Below are positions 32,888-40,894 of a stretch of DNA of 49,545 bases, piece after piece. The first letter of the stretch is position 1. Every line of letters starts with the position of its first letter. Under the pieces are notes generated by a model. It saw only the letters and a list, made by a program, of their open reading frames with translations, made no database searches and was not told the origin of the DNA. The translations under genes were made by a program, and so were the position numbers. This DNA is from Chloroflexota bacterium. GTDB lineage: Bacteria; Chloroflexota; Dormibacteria; CF-121. Location of the stretch: positions 1-49,545 of the forward strand of contig VBEE01000032.1 in assembly GCA_005881715.1 (NCBI GenBank). The letters are read 5' to 3'.

Positions 32888-33782
32888 CGCCTGGCTGGCT
32901 TCGTATCCCGGCGTCCGGGAGCACGAGCCGCTGGCGCGGCACAGCTGGTATCGGATTGGCGGTCGCGCCCGCTACTTCCTCGAGCTGGCCGACGACGGAG
33001 CGCTGCCCAAGCTGCTGGCGCGGCTCGACGCCGAGCGGCAGCCTTACCTGGTCATCGGCGCCGCCACGAATACCCTGTTCGCCGCAGCGGAGCTACCTGG
33101 GCTCACGATCAAGCTCGCCACCCGCCGCCTGTCGATAACGGGCACGGTTGTGTCGGTCTCGGCTGGCTACCTGATGCCGAAGCTCGCGGCCGAGTCGGCG
33201 AAGGCGGGGCGCGCGGGACTCGAGTTTGCCGCGGGCGTTCCGGGGACGGTGGGTGGCTCGATCTTTGGAAATGCCGGGGCCTTCGGCGGCGAGGTCAAGA
33301 GCGGCCTGCTGAGCGCTGAGGTGATCGACCAGCATGGTCAGCGGCACACGATGACCGCCGAGGAGTGCGCCTTTGGCTACCGGGACTCGGTGTTCAAGAC
33401 GGCGCGTGATGGTTGGGCGATCGTTTCGGCGCGCTTCCGCACGACGAGCGAGTCGCCGAAGCTCGTGCGAGCCCGACTGCTGGAGGTGCAAACGCACCGG
33501 CGGGCGACCCAACCGATCGAGCAGCGGAGCCTCGGGAGCACGTTCAAGAATCCGCCCGGTGAGGCCGCCGGAAGACTGATCGACGCCTGCGGGCTCAAGG
33601 GCACCCGGATCGGCGGTGCGCAGATCTCCGTGAAGCACGCCAACTTCATCGTCAACGTGGGCGGAGCCACCGCGGATGACGTGCTAGCCTTAATGGCCGA
33701 GATGCGGCATCGCGTCTTCGAGCGGTTCGGCATCGAGCTCGAGCCGGAAATCCGCGTCATCGGCCGGGCGCCGGGCGGATGA
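32880..33782 (+). CDS. murB: UDP-N-acetylenolpyruvoylglucosamine reductase
   Basis: FAD enzyme that reduces UDP-GlcNAc-enolpyruvate to UDP-MurNAc. Features: SWYRIGGRARYF near 22, the flavin loop VIGAATNTLFAA (usually GxGSNxLV), EFAAGVPGTVGGSIFGNAGAFGGE near 112-135, YRDSVFK, and SLGSTFKNPPGEAAGRLIDACGL (split) with the catalytic Ser. GSTFKNP followed directly by AGRLID is the type II arrangement. 300 residues. The TTG start overlaps the preceding stop; ddl follows with a 4-nt overlap. Confidence 0.95.
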   Translation: MPDAWLASYPGVREHEPLARHSWYRIGGRARYFLELADDGALPKLLARLDAERQPYLVIGAATNTLFAAAELPGLTIKLATRRLSITGTVVSVSAGYLMPKLAAESAKAGRAGLEFAAGVPGTVGGSIFGNAGAFGGEVKSGLLSAEVIDQHGQRHTMTAEECAFGYRDSVFKTARDGWAIVSARFRTTSESPKLVRARLLEVQTHRRATQPIEQRSLGSTFKNPPGEAAGRLIDACGLKGTRIGGAQISVKHANFIVNVGGATADDVLALMAEMRHRVFERFGIELEPEIRVIGRAPGG

Positions 33783-34900
33783 GGCGACTACGCATCGGGG
33801 TCCTGTTCGGCGGACGATCAACCGAGCACGAGGTCTCCATCCTGTCGGCGCAGTCGATCATCGCGGCCATGGACCCGGATCGCTTCGAGCCCGTGCCCCT
33901 CTACATCGACAAGGCCGGCCGCTGGCTGGCCGGTGGCTCGCTGAAGCGGCTGAGCGACGACAGCGCCCGCAAGTATGTCTACCTGCCCCCCGACCCGACC
34001 CAACGATCCCTCGTGCCGGCCCAGGATGGCAACAGTCTGGGCGGCTCCCTACCGCCACTGGACGCGGTCTTCCCGGTCTTTCACGGGCTGAACGGCGAGG
34101 ATGGGACCATCCAGGGGGTCCTCGAGCTTGCCAACATTCCCTACGTGGGCGCGGGCGTGCTCGGCTCGGCGCTCGGACTGGACAAGATCTACATGAAACG
34201 CGCCTTCGCCGCGGCCGGGCTGCCGATCGTCGACTACCTCCCCATCACCCGCCGGCAGTACGAGCGAGATCCGGACGCCTTTATCCTCCTGGTCGAAGAA
34301 AAGATCGGGTATCCGTGCTTTACGAAGTTCGCGAACTCCGGCTCGAGTGTGGGGACGACCAAAGCCCATCACCGGGCGGAGCTGGTCGAGGGGCTGCGGC
34401 TCGCCAGCACCTTCGATCGCAAGCTGCTGGTGGAACGCGCGGTTGATGCCCGCGAACTCGAGGTGAGCGTGCTGGGCAACGATGAGCCGGAGGCGTCGGT
34501 GGTCGGCGAGGTGGTCCCGGCGCACGAGTTCTACGACTACGAGGCCAAATACCTGGACGAGGGGTCCCGGCTCCTCATTCCCGCGCCGATCGCCGCCGCA
34601 GCCGCGCAAGACGTCCGGGCGATGGCGATCCAGGCATTTCTCGCGGTGGACGCCGCCGGGATGGCTCGCGTCGACTTCTTCGTCGAGCGCGGCAGCGGCC
34701 GCATCATCGTCAATGAGCTGAATACCATTCCCGGGTTCACTCGGATCAGCATGTATCCGAAGCTGTGGGAAGCCTCAGGGCTTACCTACCCCAGGCTGAT
34801 CGAACGCCTGGTTGAACTGGCCATCGAGCGCTTCAACGACAAGCAGCGCTCCCAGACCGCGATCGATTCGCGCCTCCTCGAACCGGAAACCGAGGGATGA
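33779..34900 (+). CDS. ddl: D-alanine--D-alanine ligase
   Basis: ATP-grasp ligase that makes the D-Ala-D-Ala dipeptide used by MurF. Residues: GVLFGGRSTEHEVSILSAQS at the N-terminus, VFPVFHGLNGEDGTIQG near 98, PYVGAGVLGSALGLDK near 121, the grasp region KFANSGSSVGTTKAH, EYKYLDE-type loop seen as YEAKYLDEGSR, and RVDFFVERGSGRIIVNELNTIPGFT near 300 (split). The Asn and Glu of VNELNT bind Mg. With 373 residues it is the long form. Tyr in the omega loop suggests normal D-Ala-D-Ala rather than D-Lac product, but this is inference. Confidence 0.96.
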   Translation: MRRLRIGVLFGGRSTEHEVSILSAQSIIAAMDPDRFEPVPLYIDKAGRWLAGGSLKRLSDDSARKYVYLPPDPTQRSLVPAQDGNSLGGSLPPLDAVFPVFHGLNGEDGTIQGVLELANIPYVGAGVLGSALGLDKIYMKRAFAAAGLPIVDYLPITRRQYERDPDAFILLVEEKIGYPCFTKFANSGSSVGTTKAHHRAELVEGLRLASTFDRKLLVERAVDARELEVSVLGNDEPEASVVGEVVPAHEFYDYEAKYLDEGSRLLIPAPIAAAAAQDVRAMAIQAFLAVDAAGMARVDFFVERGSGRIIVNELNTIPGFTRISMYPKLWEASGLTYPRLIERLVELAIERFNDKQRSQTAIDSRLLEPETEG

Positions 34901-35703
34901 CGGTCACCACCGTCGAGAAGCGTCGTCGCCGCACGAGCGCGGCGCCGGCCAAGCCCAGGGCGTCGTCGCGCGGCTGGATCTGGGCCGTGGTGCAGATCGC
35001 GGCGCTGGCGACGGAAGTCTTCGTCCTCCTGTTCTTGCTGGCCCAGCCGGCGTTTCGACCCGAGCATGTGCAGGTCAGCGGCCTCCGCCATCTGACCGCC
35101 GCGCAGATCCGGAGCGCGCTCAGCCTGCCGGCCGACCGCAACATTTTCTTCTTGAGCCAGGCGGAGCTGGCGCAACGCGTCCAAGCCCTGCCCTGGGTTC
35201 GGTCGGCGGCCGTCAGCCTGGCGCTCCCGGACCGTGTTTCGGTCGCCGTCACGGAGTGGCGGCCGTCGGCGGTGCTCCAGGTCGGCGAAACCACCTACTA
35301 CGTGAATGACCTCGGCGTGGTCCTCGATCCGGCAGCGGAGGCCGGTGGCCTTCCCGTCATCAACCGGCCGGACTTCGGCCAGGCCCGGGCCGGCCAGCAT
35401 GCGGTGGGCGGCGATCTGCTTCCGATGCTGCTGCAGGTGCGGTCAGGATTTGCTGCCGCGTTCAAAGTCTCCCTGATGTCGTTCCAGCTCGATCGCCGGG
35501 AGGTGCTCAGCGCCCAAACCGATCGGGGATGGAGCATCATCTTCGGCCAGATGGTGACGAGTGCCGATCGCGCCAGCCTGGAGCCGAAACTCGCCGCGCT
35601 GCGGTCCCTGAGTACCAGGCTCGATCTGACGTCGGCGCCAATCCAGTACGTCAATCTCGAGAATCCGGGGGCGCCGGCGGTTCAGCTGCGAGGCCACAGG
35701 TGA
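34897..35703 (+). CDS. ftsQ: Cell division protein FtsQ/DivIB
   Basis: Bitopic divisome protein of 268 residues: a short basic cytoplasmic tail (EKRRRRTSAAPAKP), a membrane helix at about 26-50, a POTRA domain (VQVSGLRHLTAAQIRSAL near 60-77, then ALPWVRSAAVSLALPDRVSVAV, read in parts), and the FtsQ beta domain. The C-terminal region has YVNLENPGAPAVQLRG, where FtsQ proteins normally read IDLR. It overlaps ddl by 4 nt and the next gene by 4 nt. Confidence 0.93.
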   Translation: MTVTTVEKRRRRTSAAPAKPRASSRGWIWAVVQIAALATEVFVLLFLLAQPAFRPEHVQVSGLRHLTAAQIRSALSLPADRNIFFLSQAELAQRVQALPWVRSAAVSLALPDRVSVAVTEWRPSAVLQVGETTYYVNDLGVVLDPAAEAGGLPVINRPDFGQARAGQHAVGGDLLPMLLQVRSGFAAAFKVSLMSFQLDRREVLSAQTDRGWSIIFGQMVTSADRASLEPKLAALRSLSTRLDLTSAPIQYVNLENPGAPAVQLRGHR

Positions 35704-36065
35704 GGCTGCCGGCGAGCGGCTCCCGTGAAGCCCTCTGGCTGGTTGCGGCCGCCATCTTCTTTGGGATCGTCGGGATCGTTCTCGGGCTCAACGCCCCGGT
35801 CCAGATTCCCGCGGGGTACGCTCGCTACACCGCGGTCGCCATCCTCGCCGCGCTCGACTCGATCCTTGGTGCGGTAAAGGCCTGGCTCAACGGCAACTTC
35901 GAGAACAAGGTCTTCCTGTCCGGGCTGCTCCTGAACTCACTGGCCGCCGGCGCGTTGACCTATTTGGGCGACCGGCTTGGTGTGGATCTCTACCTGGCGG
36001 CCATCGTGGCCTTCGGCGTGCGCATCTTCGACAACATCGCCGTCATTCGGCGGCATCTCCTGTAA
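35700..36065 (+). CDS. sbp: Small basic protein, DUF1290 family (Sbp)
   Basis: A 121-residue membrane protein with three to four helices. The family signature is clear: ARYTAVAILAALDSILGAVKA (split), NFENKVFLSGLLLNSLAA, and YLGDRLGVDLYLAAIVAFGVRIFDNIAVIRR (in parts). In Bacillus, Actinobacteria and Chloroflexota the gene sits near ftsQ/ftsA; its role is not established, though a link to division or membrane organisation is assumed. The GTG at 35700 overlaps ftsQ by 4 nt; a longer in-frame reading lies inside ftsQ and was rejected. Confidence 0.93.
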   Translation: MRLPASGSREALWLVAAAIFFGIVGIVLGLNAPVQIPAGYARYTAVAILAALDSILGAVKAWLNGNFENKVFLSGLLLNSLAAGALTYLGDRLGVDLYLAAIVAFGVRIFDNIAVIRRHLL

Positions 36066-36078
36066 CCGCAACAGAAAA

Positions 36079-36116
36079 TTCCCTCCTCCAATGTGTGGGG
36101 AGGGTCAGGGTGGGGC
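36079..36116 (+). repeat. Diverged copy of the G/C-rich dispersed repeat
   Basis: TTCCCTCCTCC...GGGGAGGGTCAGGGTGGGGCC keeps the arms and the AGGGTGGGG tail of the elements at 859 and 8787 with a different loop. Here it is intergenic, 14 nt after sbp, where it could end transcription. Confidence 0.6.
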
Positions 36117-36144
36117 CACGCCTGTGGATAACTGCCAGCTTGTG

Positions 36145-36173
36145 TTGTCGTGGCGGGCGGAGCGCTCTATAAT
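36145..36173 (+). promoter_or_regulatory. Promoter of ftsA-ftsZ
   Basis: TTGTCG at 36145-36150, a 17-nt spacer, and a consensus TATAAT at 36168-36173. The start would be near 36180, about 35 nt before ftsA. It lets ftsAZ be expressed apart from the long mur/fts transcript. Confidence 0.82.
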
Positions 36174-36214
36174 GTGGTCGCCAGTCGTTTTTCCCAACGT
36201 TCCAGGAAAGGTGT

Positions 36215-37396
36215 TTGCCTCGTTCTAAATACGTCACAGCACTCGACATCGGCACAACCAAGATCTGCTGCGTGGTCGGCGAGCCGACCGAGCGCGGCCT
36301 CAACATCGTCGGAGTCGGTGAGGCTCCATCCGAAGGCTTGCGTCGCGGCGTGGTCGTCAATATGGAGAAGACCGTGCGCGGCATTACGCACGCGGTCGAT
36401 GCGGCTCAGCGGATGTGCGGCCACAAATTGGAATCGGCCTACGTGGGCATGGCGGGTACCCACGTCCTCAGTCAGAACAGCCACGGCGTGATCGCGGTGG
36501 CTCGCTCTGACCGAGAGATTGGACACGAAGATGTGACGCGGGTTATCGACGCGGCTCGGGCGGTCTCGGTGCCGAACGACCGCGAGATCATCCACGTCGT
36601 TCCTCGCGGCTACGTCGTCGACGGTCAGGAGGGGGTCAAGGATGCGATCGGCATGTCGGGCGCTCGCCTCGAGGTCGAGACGCACATCATTACCGGCTCC
36701 CTCACCGCCGTCCAGAACGTCGTCAAGTGCGTTCACCAGGCGGGCATGAGCGTCGAGGACCTGGTCGTCCAGGTGCTGGCATCGGCGGAAGCGGTGCTCA
36801 ACGACAACGAGCTGGAGCTGGGGGTGGCGCTCGTCGACGTCGGCGGCGGAACGACCGACGTGGCGCTCTTCGCCGACGGCAGCGTGGTCCACACCGCGGT
36901 GCTTCCGGTCGGCGCCACCCATATCACCAATGACGTCGCCATCGGGCTGCGTACCAGCCTTGGCGAGGCCGAGATGCTGAAGGTCAACTACGGCCATGCC
37001 ATCCCGGCGAACATTCCGCGCGAGGCCCGCCGTCACCTTGCCGAGATCATCGCCCCGCGGGCTCGCGAGATCCTCGAGATGGTGCGCCTCGAGATGCGCC
37101 GGGGCGGCCACGACGGCTTTCTGCCCGGCGGCATCGTCTTCACCGGCGGGGGTTGCCGTCTGCTGGGCTTCACCGAGGCCGCCCAGTCGCTGCTCGACCT
37201 GCCGGTCAGGATCGGTTCTCCGGCGCAGACCATCGGCATGAGTGACCAGGTGGGGGGACCCGCCTACGCGACCGCGGTGGGCCTGCTTCGCTGGGGGACA
37301 AAACTTCGGCACCACGCCAATGGGCATGCCCCTGTCGGCGCGGGCGCTTCGGCGCTGTACGCACGGACCGTTCGCTGGATCAAGGATTTCTTCTAG
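36215..37396 (+). CDS. ftsA: Cell division protein FtsA
   Basis: Actin-like protein that ties FtsZ to the membrane and recruits the divisome. Phosphate-1 motif ALDIGTTKICCVVGE (near 8), the FtsA-specific 1C subdomain (about 85-165), phosphate-2 VALVDVGGGTTDVALF near 207, and adenosine motif IVFTGGGCRLLGF near 308. The C-terminus ends in ALYARTVRWIKDFF, an amphipathic helix of the membrane-targeting type. The TTG start has AGGAAAGG at ideal distance. Promoter at 36145-36173. 393 residues. Confidence 0.95.
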   Translation: MPRSKYVTALDIGTTKICCVVGEPTERGLNIVGVGEAPSEGLRRGVVVNMEKTVRGITHAVDAAQRMCGHKLESAYVGMAGTHVLSQNSHGVIAVARSDREIGHEDVTRVIDAARAVSVPNDREIIHVVPRGYVVDGQEGVKDAIGMSGARLEVETHIITGSLTAVQNVVKCVHQAGMSVEDLVVQVLASAEAVLNDNELELGVALVDVGGGTTDVALFADGSVVHTAVLPVGATHITNDVAIGLRTSLGEAEMLKVNYGHAIPANIPREARRHLAEIIAPRAREILEMVRLEMRRGGHDGFLPGGIVFTGGGCRLLGFTEAAQSLLDLPVRIGSPAQTIGMSDQVGGPAYATAVGLLRWGTKLRHHANGHAPVGAGASALYARTVRWIKDFF

Positions 37397-37411
37397 AGGA
37401 AGGAGGCCGAC

Positions 37412-38632
37412 ATGAACATGGACGACCAGCTCCGAATGAAGGGCCTCGCCTCACGGCCGGTGATCCCTGGGGATTACGGCGGAGGACAGGGGCCGCGAGC
37501 GTCGGCTGAACGGTTCGTGAGGGCGCGCCTGGAGCGCGATAAGGAGGAAGCAATGCGCGACGTCGATCGAACACTGGAAGGGAACGCCCGGATCAAAGTC
37601 GTCGGCATCGGCGGCGGCGGCAGCAACGCCGTCAACCGCATGATCCGGTCGAAGTTGCGCGGCGTCGAGTTCATTGCCATCAACACCGACCTGCAGGCCC
37701 TGGCCCACTCAGAGGCCCAGACCAAGATGAACATTGGCAAGAAACTCACGCGTGGACTCGGTGCCGGTGGAAATCCGACCATCGGGCGCGAAGCGGCCGA
37801 AGAAAGCCAGCAGGAGCTCTCCGAGTTGCTGAGTGGTGCCGATATGGTCTTCCTGACCGCAGGCATGGGTGGCGGAACAGGTTCGGGAGCCGCTCCGGTC
37901 GTGGCGGAGATCGCGCGCAACAACGGCGCCCTCACGATCGGCGTGGTCACCAAGCCGTTCACCTTCGAGGGCACGCGCCGGCGCGCCATCGCGGAGGAAG
38001 CGGCGACCACCCTTAAAGAGAAGGTCGACACGCTGATCATCATCCCCAACCAGCGGTTGCTGGACGTCACCGACAAGAAGGTACCGTTCACGGAAGCGCT
38101 GAAGATTGCGGATGATGTGCTGCGCCAGGGCGTGCAGGGCATTTCCGACTTGATCGTGCAGCCGGGCCTGATCAACCTCGACTTTGCGGACGTTAAGGCC
38201 GTCATGTCGGGCCAGGGCGCAGCCCTGATGGGGATTGGCTTCGGGAGCGGCGACCAGCGTGCCTCCGACGCCGCCCGTGACGCGGTCGCCAGCCCGTTGC
38301 TGGAGACCTCGATCGACGGGGCGCGCGGCATCCTCTTCAACATCACCGGCGGTACCGACCTCACCCTGCACGAGGTCAACGAGGCCGCCGAGATCGTGCG
38401 TGGCTCCGCCGACAAGGACGCCAACATCATCTTCGGCACCGTGATCGACGAGAAGATGTCCGGCGAGGTCAAGATCACCGTGGTGGCCACCGGCTTCGTG
38501 AACGGCACCGAGACCAGCCGCGAGATCGACGAGCAATACAGCCGCCCGGCGCCGGTCGAGGAAGTGCCGGCCTACCGTGGCTTCGATCCCTCAAACCTCG
38601 ATATCCCCGCCTTTCTGCGGGGCCGCCGCTAA
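37412..38632 (+). CDS. ftsZ: Cell division protein FtsZ
   Basis: Tubulin-like GTPase that forms the Z ring. The core has [16 protein letters not shown] (near 63), the GTP signature [15 protein letters not shown] near 150, and the catalytic T7 loop [11 protein letters not shown] near 252. The C-terminal tail [15 protein letters not shown] is the peptide that binds FtsA. From ATG 37412 (AGGAAGGAGG upstream) the protein has 406 residues with an unusual 55-residue N-terminal extension. A second in-frame ATG at 37553, preceded by AAGGAGGAA, would give the standard 359-residue form. Confidence 0.96.
   Translation: MNMDDQLRMKGLASRPVIPGDYGGGQGPRASAERFVRARLERDKEEAMRDVDRTLEGNARIKVVGIGGGGSNAVNRMIRSKLRGVEFIAINTDLQALAHSEAQTKMNIGKKLTRGLGAGGNPTIGREAAEESQQELSELLSGADMVFLTAGMGGGTGSGAAPVVAEIARNNGALTIGVVTKPFTFEGTRRRAIAEEAATTLKEKVDTLIIIPNQRLLDVTDKKVPFTEALKIADDVLRQGVQGISDLIVQPGLINLDFADVKAVMSGQGAALMGIGFGSGDQRASDAARDAVASPLLETSIDGARGILFNITGGTDLTLHEVNEAAEIVRGSADKDANIIFGTVIDEKMSGEVKITVVATGFVNGTETSREIDEQYSRPAPVEEVPAYRGFDPSNLDIPAFLRGRR
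37545..37555 (+). promoter_or_regulatory. Second ribosome-binding site and start inside ftsZ
   Basis: AAGGAGGAA followed by CA and ATG at 37553, in frame with ftsZ. This start yields [20 protein letters not shown], close to the usual FtsZ N-terminus. Confidence 0.55.
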
Positions 38633-38636
38633 CCCT

Positions 38637-38668
38637 GCGCGAGGAGCGCCCCTTCCCGCTCCTCGCGT
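38637..38668 (+). terminator. Hairpin after ftsZ
   Basis: GCGAGGAGCG and CGCTCCTCGC form a perfect 10-bp stem (11 with the next C-G pair) around CCCCTTCC, starting 5 nt after the ftsZ stop. There is no U-tract, so termination is likely but not certain. Confidence 0.6.
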
Positions 38669-38686
38669 CCCTCACATCGTTATTGG

Positions 38687-38716
38687 TTGGAGCCTGACCA
38701 CAATATCTGGGATACT
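38687..38716 (+). promoter_or_regulatory. nrdR promoter with an NrdR-box-like site
   Basis: TTGGAG at 38687-38692, an 18-nt spacer, and GATACT at 38711-38716, 8 nt before the ATG, giving a near-leaderless mRNA. The spacer contains CAATATCTGG (38701-38710), matching 8 of 10 positions of the NrdR box core, which suggests autoregulation. Confidence 0.5.
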
Positions 38717-38724
38717 GGCGTGAG

Positions 38725-39189
38725 ATGAAGTGTCCCTATTGTGGTCATATCGACCTCAAGGTGGTCGACTCCCGGGACTCCGACACCGGGGAGTCGATCC
38801 GCCGACGCCGCGAGTGCCTGCAGTGCACGAAGCGGTTCACCACCTACGAACGCATCGAGACGGTGCCGCTGTATGTCATGAAGAAGGATGGCCGGCGCGA
38901 GGATTTCGACCGCCAGAAATTGTTCAGCGGCCTGATGAAAGCCACGACCAAACGTGAAATCTCGCCCAGCACCGTCGAGCGCGTGGTGGACGAGATCGAG
39001 GCTGAGCTCCGAACCCGCGGAAAGGTGGAGATTCCGTCTCGCGAGGTGGGCGAGCTAGTGATGGACAAGCTGCGCGGCCTCGATGAAGTCGCCTACATCC
39101 GGTTTGCCTCCGTCTACCGTTCCTTCATGGACCTGCAGGAGGTCAAACACGAGATCGACCAGTTGCTGAGCCGCGAAAAGCGAGGCTGA
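38725..39189 (+). CDS. nrdR: Transcriptional repressor NrdR
   Basis: Zinc-ribbon/ATP-cone repressor of ribonucleotide reductase genes. The four zinc ligands are MKCPYCGH and RECLQCTKRF; SRDSDTGESIRRRREC between them binds DNA. The ATP cone covers about residues 48-138 (VMKKDGRREDFDRQKL, then VAYIRFASVYRSF). 154 residues, standard length. It senses the dATP/ATP ratio. No nrd genes are in the window. Confidence 0.97.
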   Translation: MKCPYCGHIDLKVVDSRDSDTGESIRRRRECLQCTKRFTTYERIETVPLYVMKKDGRREDFDRQKLFSGLMKATTKREISPSTVERVVDEIEAELRTRGKVEIPSREVGELVMDKLRGLDEVAYIRFASVYRSFMDLQEVKHEIDQLLSREKRG

Positions 39190-39276
39190 CCGGTCGCCGC
39201 GGTAGAGCTCGAATCCGTCGTCAACGTCGCGGGCTTTCCGGCGCGCCACGGGTTCAGCACCCGAGCCCTCGGTTCC

Positions 39277-39930
39277 ATGGGGCTCAGCACCTCGGCTGAC
39301 CCGGAGGCCGTCATGGGCCGCCGGCGGCAGCTCGCCGCCCAGCTCGGTTTCGACCTGGAGCGGGCGTTGATGACGGTCCAGGAGCATGGCGCGAATGTGG
39401 TCACCTTCCACCGCCGGCGGCCGGAGGGTGGACAGTGCGTCTTCTCGACCGATGCGCTGGCCACCGACGTGCCCGGCCAGGCGATCGTGACCTACCACGC
39501 CGACTGTTTCCCGCTGCTCTTTGCGGACACACGTCGCGGCGTCGTTGCCGGTGCCCATGCCGGATGGCGTGGCGCCCTCGCCGGCGTGGCGACCCAGACC
39601 GTGCAGGCGATGCACCTGGCCTACGGAACCTCACCGGATCAGCTCGATGTGCTGATCGGTCCGGGTATCTGCCGGCACTGCTATCCGGTCGGGCGTGAGA
39701 TCGCCGAACAATTCGCAAGCCGCTACGGACGTGAGGCCCGCTACCTCGAGATCGATGGCGGCGATGTTCGGCTCGACCTCGCGGGCGTGGTCCGCCTTCA
39801 GCTCGAGGACGCGGGCGTCGAATCGGATCGGATCCAGTCAGCGGGCTGGTGCACCAGAGAGGAGGATCGATGGTTTTCGCATCGCGGCGGTCGCGCCGGC
39901 CGTTTCCTCTCGGTCGTGATCGCACCCTGA
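39277..39930 (+). CDS. pgeF: Polyphenol oxidase-family / purine nucleoside phosphorylase (PgeF/YfiH), start unclear
   Basis: Family of YfiH/LACC1-like proteins with adenosine phosphorylase, deaminase and peptidoglycan-editing activities. The zinc site is formed by YHADCFPLLFAD near 80, GAHAGWRGALAG near 100, and IGPGICRHCYPVG near 132. The conserved first strand HGFSTRALG is encoded at 39247-39273, upstream of the first ATG (39277). Between the nrdR stop and that ATG, in the same frame, there is no ATG, GTG or TTG. The true start may therefore be non-standard, or the sequence may have an error. yggS follows after 3 nt. Confidence 0.88.
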   Translation: MGLSTSADPEAVMGRRRQLAAQLGFDLERALMTVQEHGANVVTFHRRRPEGGQCVFSTDALATDVPGQAIVTYHADCFPLLFADTRRGVVAGAHAGWRGALAGVATQTVQAMHLAYGTSPDQLDVLIGPGICRHCYPVGREIAEQFASRYGREARYLEIDGGDVRLDLAGVVRLQLEDAGVESDRIQSAGWCTREEDRWFSHRGGRAGRFLSVVIAP

Positions 39931-39933
39931 CCG

Positions 39934-40611
39934 ATGCCCGAGTCGCTCCAGGCAAATCTCGAGGCGGTGCGCGAGGCAATTAGAGCCAGTACCGAGCGCG
40001 CGAGCCGGGATGCCAACGCGGTGGCACTGGTGGCGGTGACCAAGACCGTCCCGGTCGAACGGATTCGTGAGGCGATCAGGCTGGGCCTGCACACCTTTGG
40101 CGAAAACCGGGTGCAGGAGGCGATGCCCAAGATGGACGAGATCGGCCCGGCCGGCGTCGACTGGCATTTGATCGGCCACCTGCAGACCAACAAGGTCAAG
40201 TTCGTCGAGGGTCGCTTTCAGATGGTGCAATCAGTTGATAGCGCCGCCCTGGCGGAGGCGCTCGACCGGCGGTTCCAGTCAGCGCTCGAGGTCCTGGTCG
40301 AGGTCAACGTGGCGGAGGAGCCTCAGAAGACCGGCGCCCTGCCGGCGGATCTGCCAGCGATCGCCGCGGTTGTGGCTTCGGCCGGCCACCTGCGGCTGCG
40401 GGGGCTGATGACGATCGCCCCGATGGTGACCGATCCCGAGCGGGTGCGACCGATTTTCCGACGGTTGCGGGCGCTGCGGGACGAGACGAGTCAGCAGCTG
40501 GGAATGCCGCTGCCGGTGCTGTCGATGGGAATGACGGACGACTATCCGGTCGCCGTGGAAGAAGGCGCCACCATGCTACGATTGGGCCGCGCGCTTTTCG
40601 GACCGCGCTGA
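39934..40611 (+). CDS. yggS: PLP homeostasis protein (YggS/PROSC family)
   Basis: Single-domain alanine-racemase-fold protein that binds pyridoxal phosphate and buffers its level; no enzymatic activity is known. The PLP Lys is in LVAVTKTVPVERI near 32. Further marks are FGENRVQEAMPKM, WHLIGHLQTNKVKFV near 72, and SMGMTDDYPVAVEEGATMLRLG (read in parts) near 195, which holds the phosphate. 225 residues. Its position between pgeF and yggT is conserved in many bacteria. Confidence 0.95.
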   Translation: MPESLQANLEAVREAIRASTERASRDANAVALVAVTKTVPVERIREAIRLGLHTFGENRVQEAMPKMDEIGPAGVDWHLIGHLQTNKVKFVEGRFQMVQSVDSAALAEALDRRFQSALEVLVEVNVAEEPQKTGALPADLPAIAAVVASAGHLRLRGLMTIAPMVTDPERVRPIFRRLRALRDETSQQLGMPLPVLSMGMTDDYPVAVEEGATMLRLGRALFGPR

Positions 40612-40617
40612 GTTTTC

Positions 40618-40872
40618 GTGCAGACCGCCCTGAATTACCTGCACACCTTCGCCCAGGTCCTCATCTACCTGTTCATTGCGGCCATCATCCTGCGGGCCCT
40701 CGCATCCTGGTTCTTCCGCGACTATCGCGGCCTGCTGATGGGCTTTCTGTTTGACGTGACCGAGCCGGTCCTGTCACCGCTCCGACGGGTGGTCCCTGCC
40801 GCGTTAGGGCTCGATATTTCACCGATGATCGCCGTGATGGTGCTCTACGTCCTCGGCCAGTTCTTGGGCTGA
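40618..40872 (+). CDS. yggT: YggT-family membrane protein
   Basis: An 84-residue protein with two membrane helices (about 12-30 and 66-83) and the family hallmark SWFFRDYRGLLMGFLFDVTEPVLSPLRRVVP, read in parts, between them. Function is uncertain; links to osmotic stress and division have been proposed. It starts at GTG, 6 nt after yggS, and ends 22 nt before ileS. Confidence 0.9.
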   Translation: MQTALNYLHTFAQVLIYLFIAAIILRALASWFFRDYRGLLMGFLFDVTEPVLSPLRRVVPAALGLDISPMIAVMVLYVLGQFLG

Positions 40873-40894
40873 GACTCAACTAGAATTTCCGACC

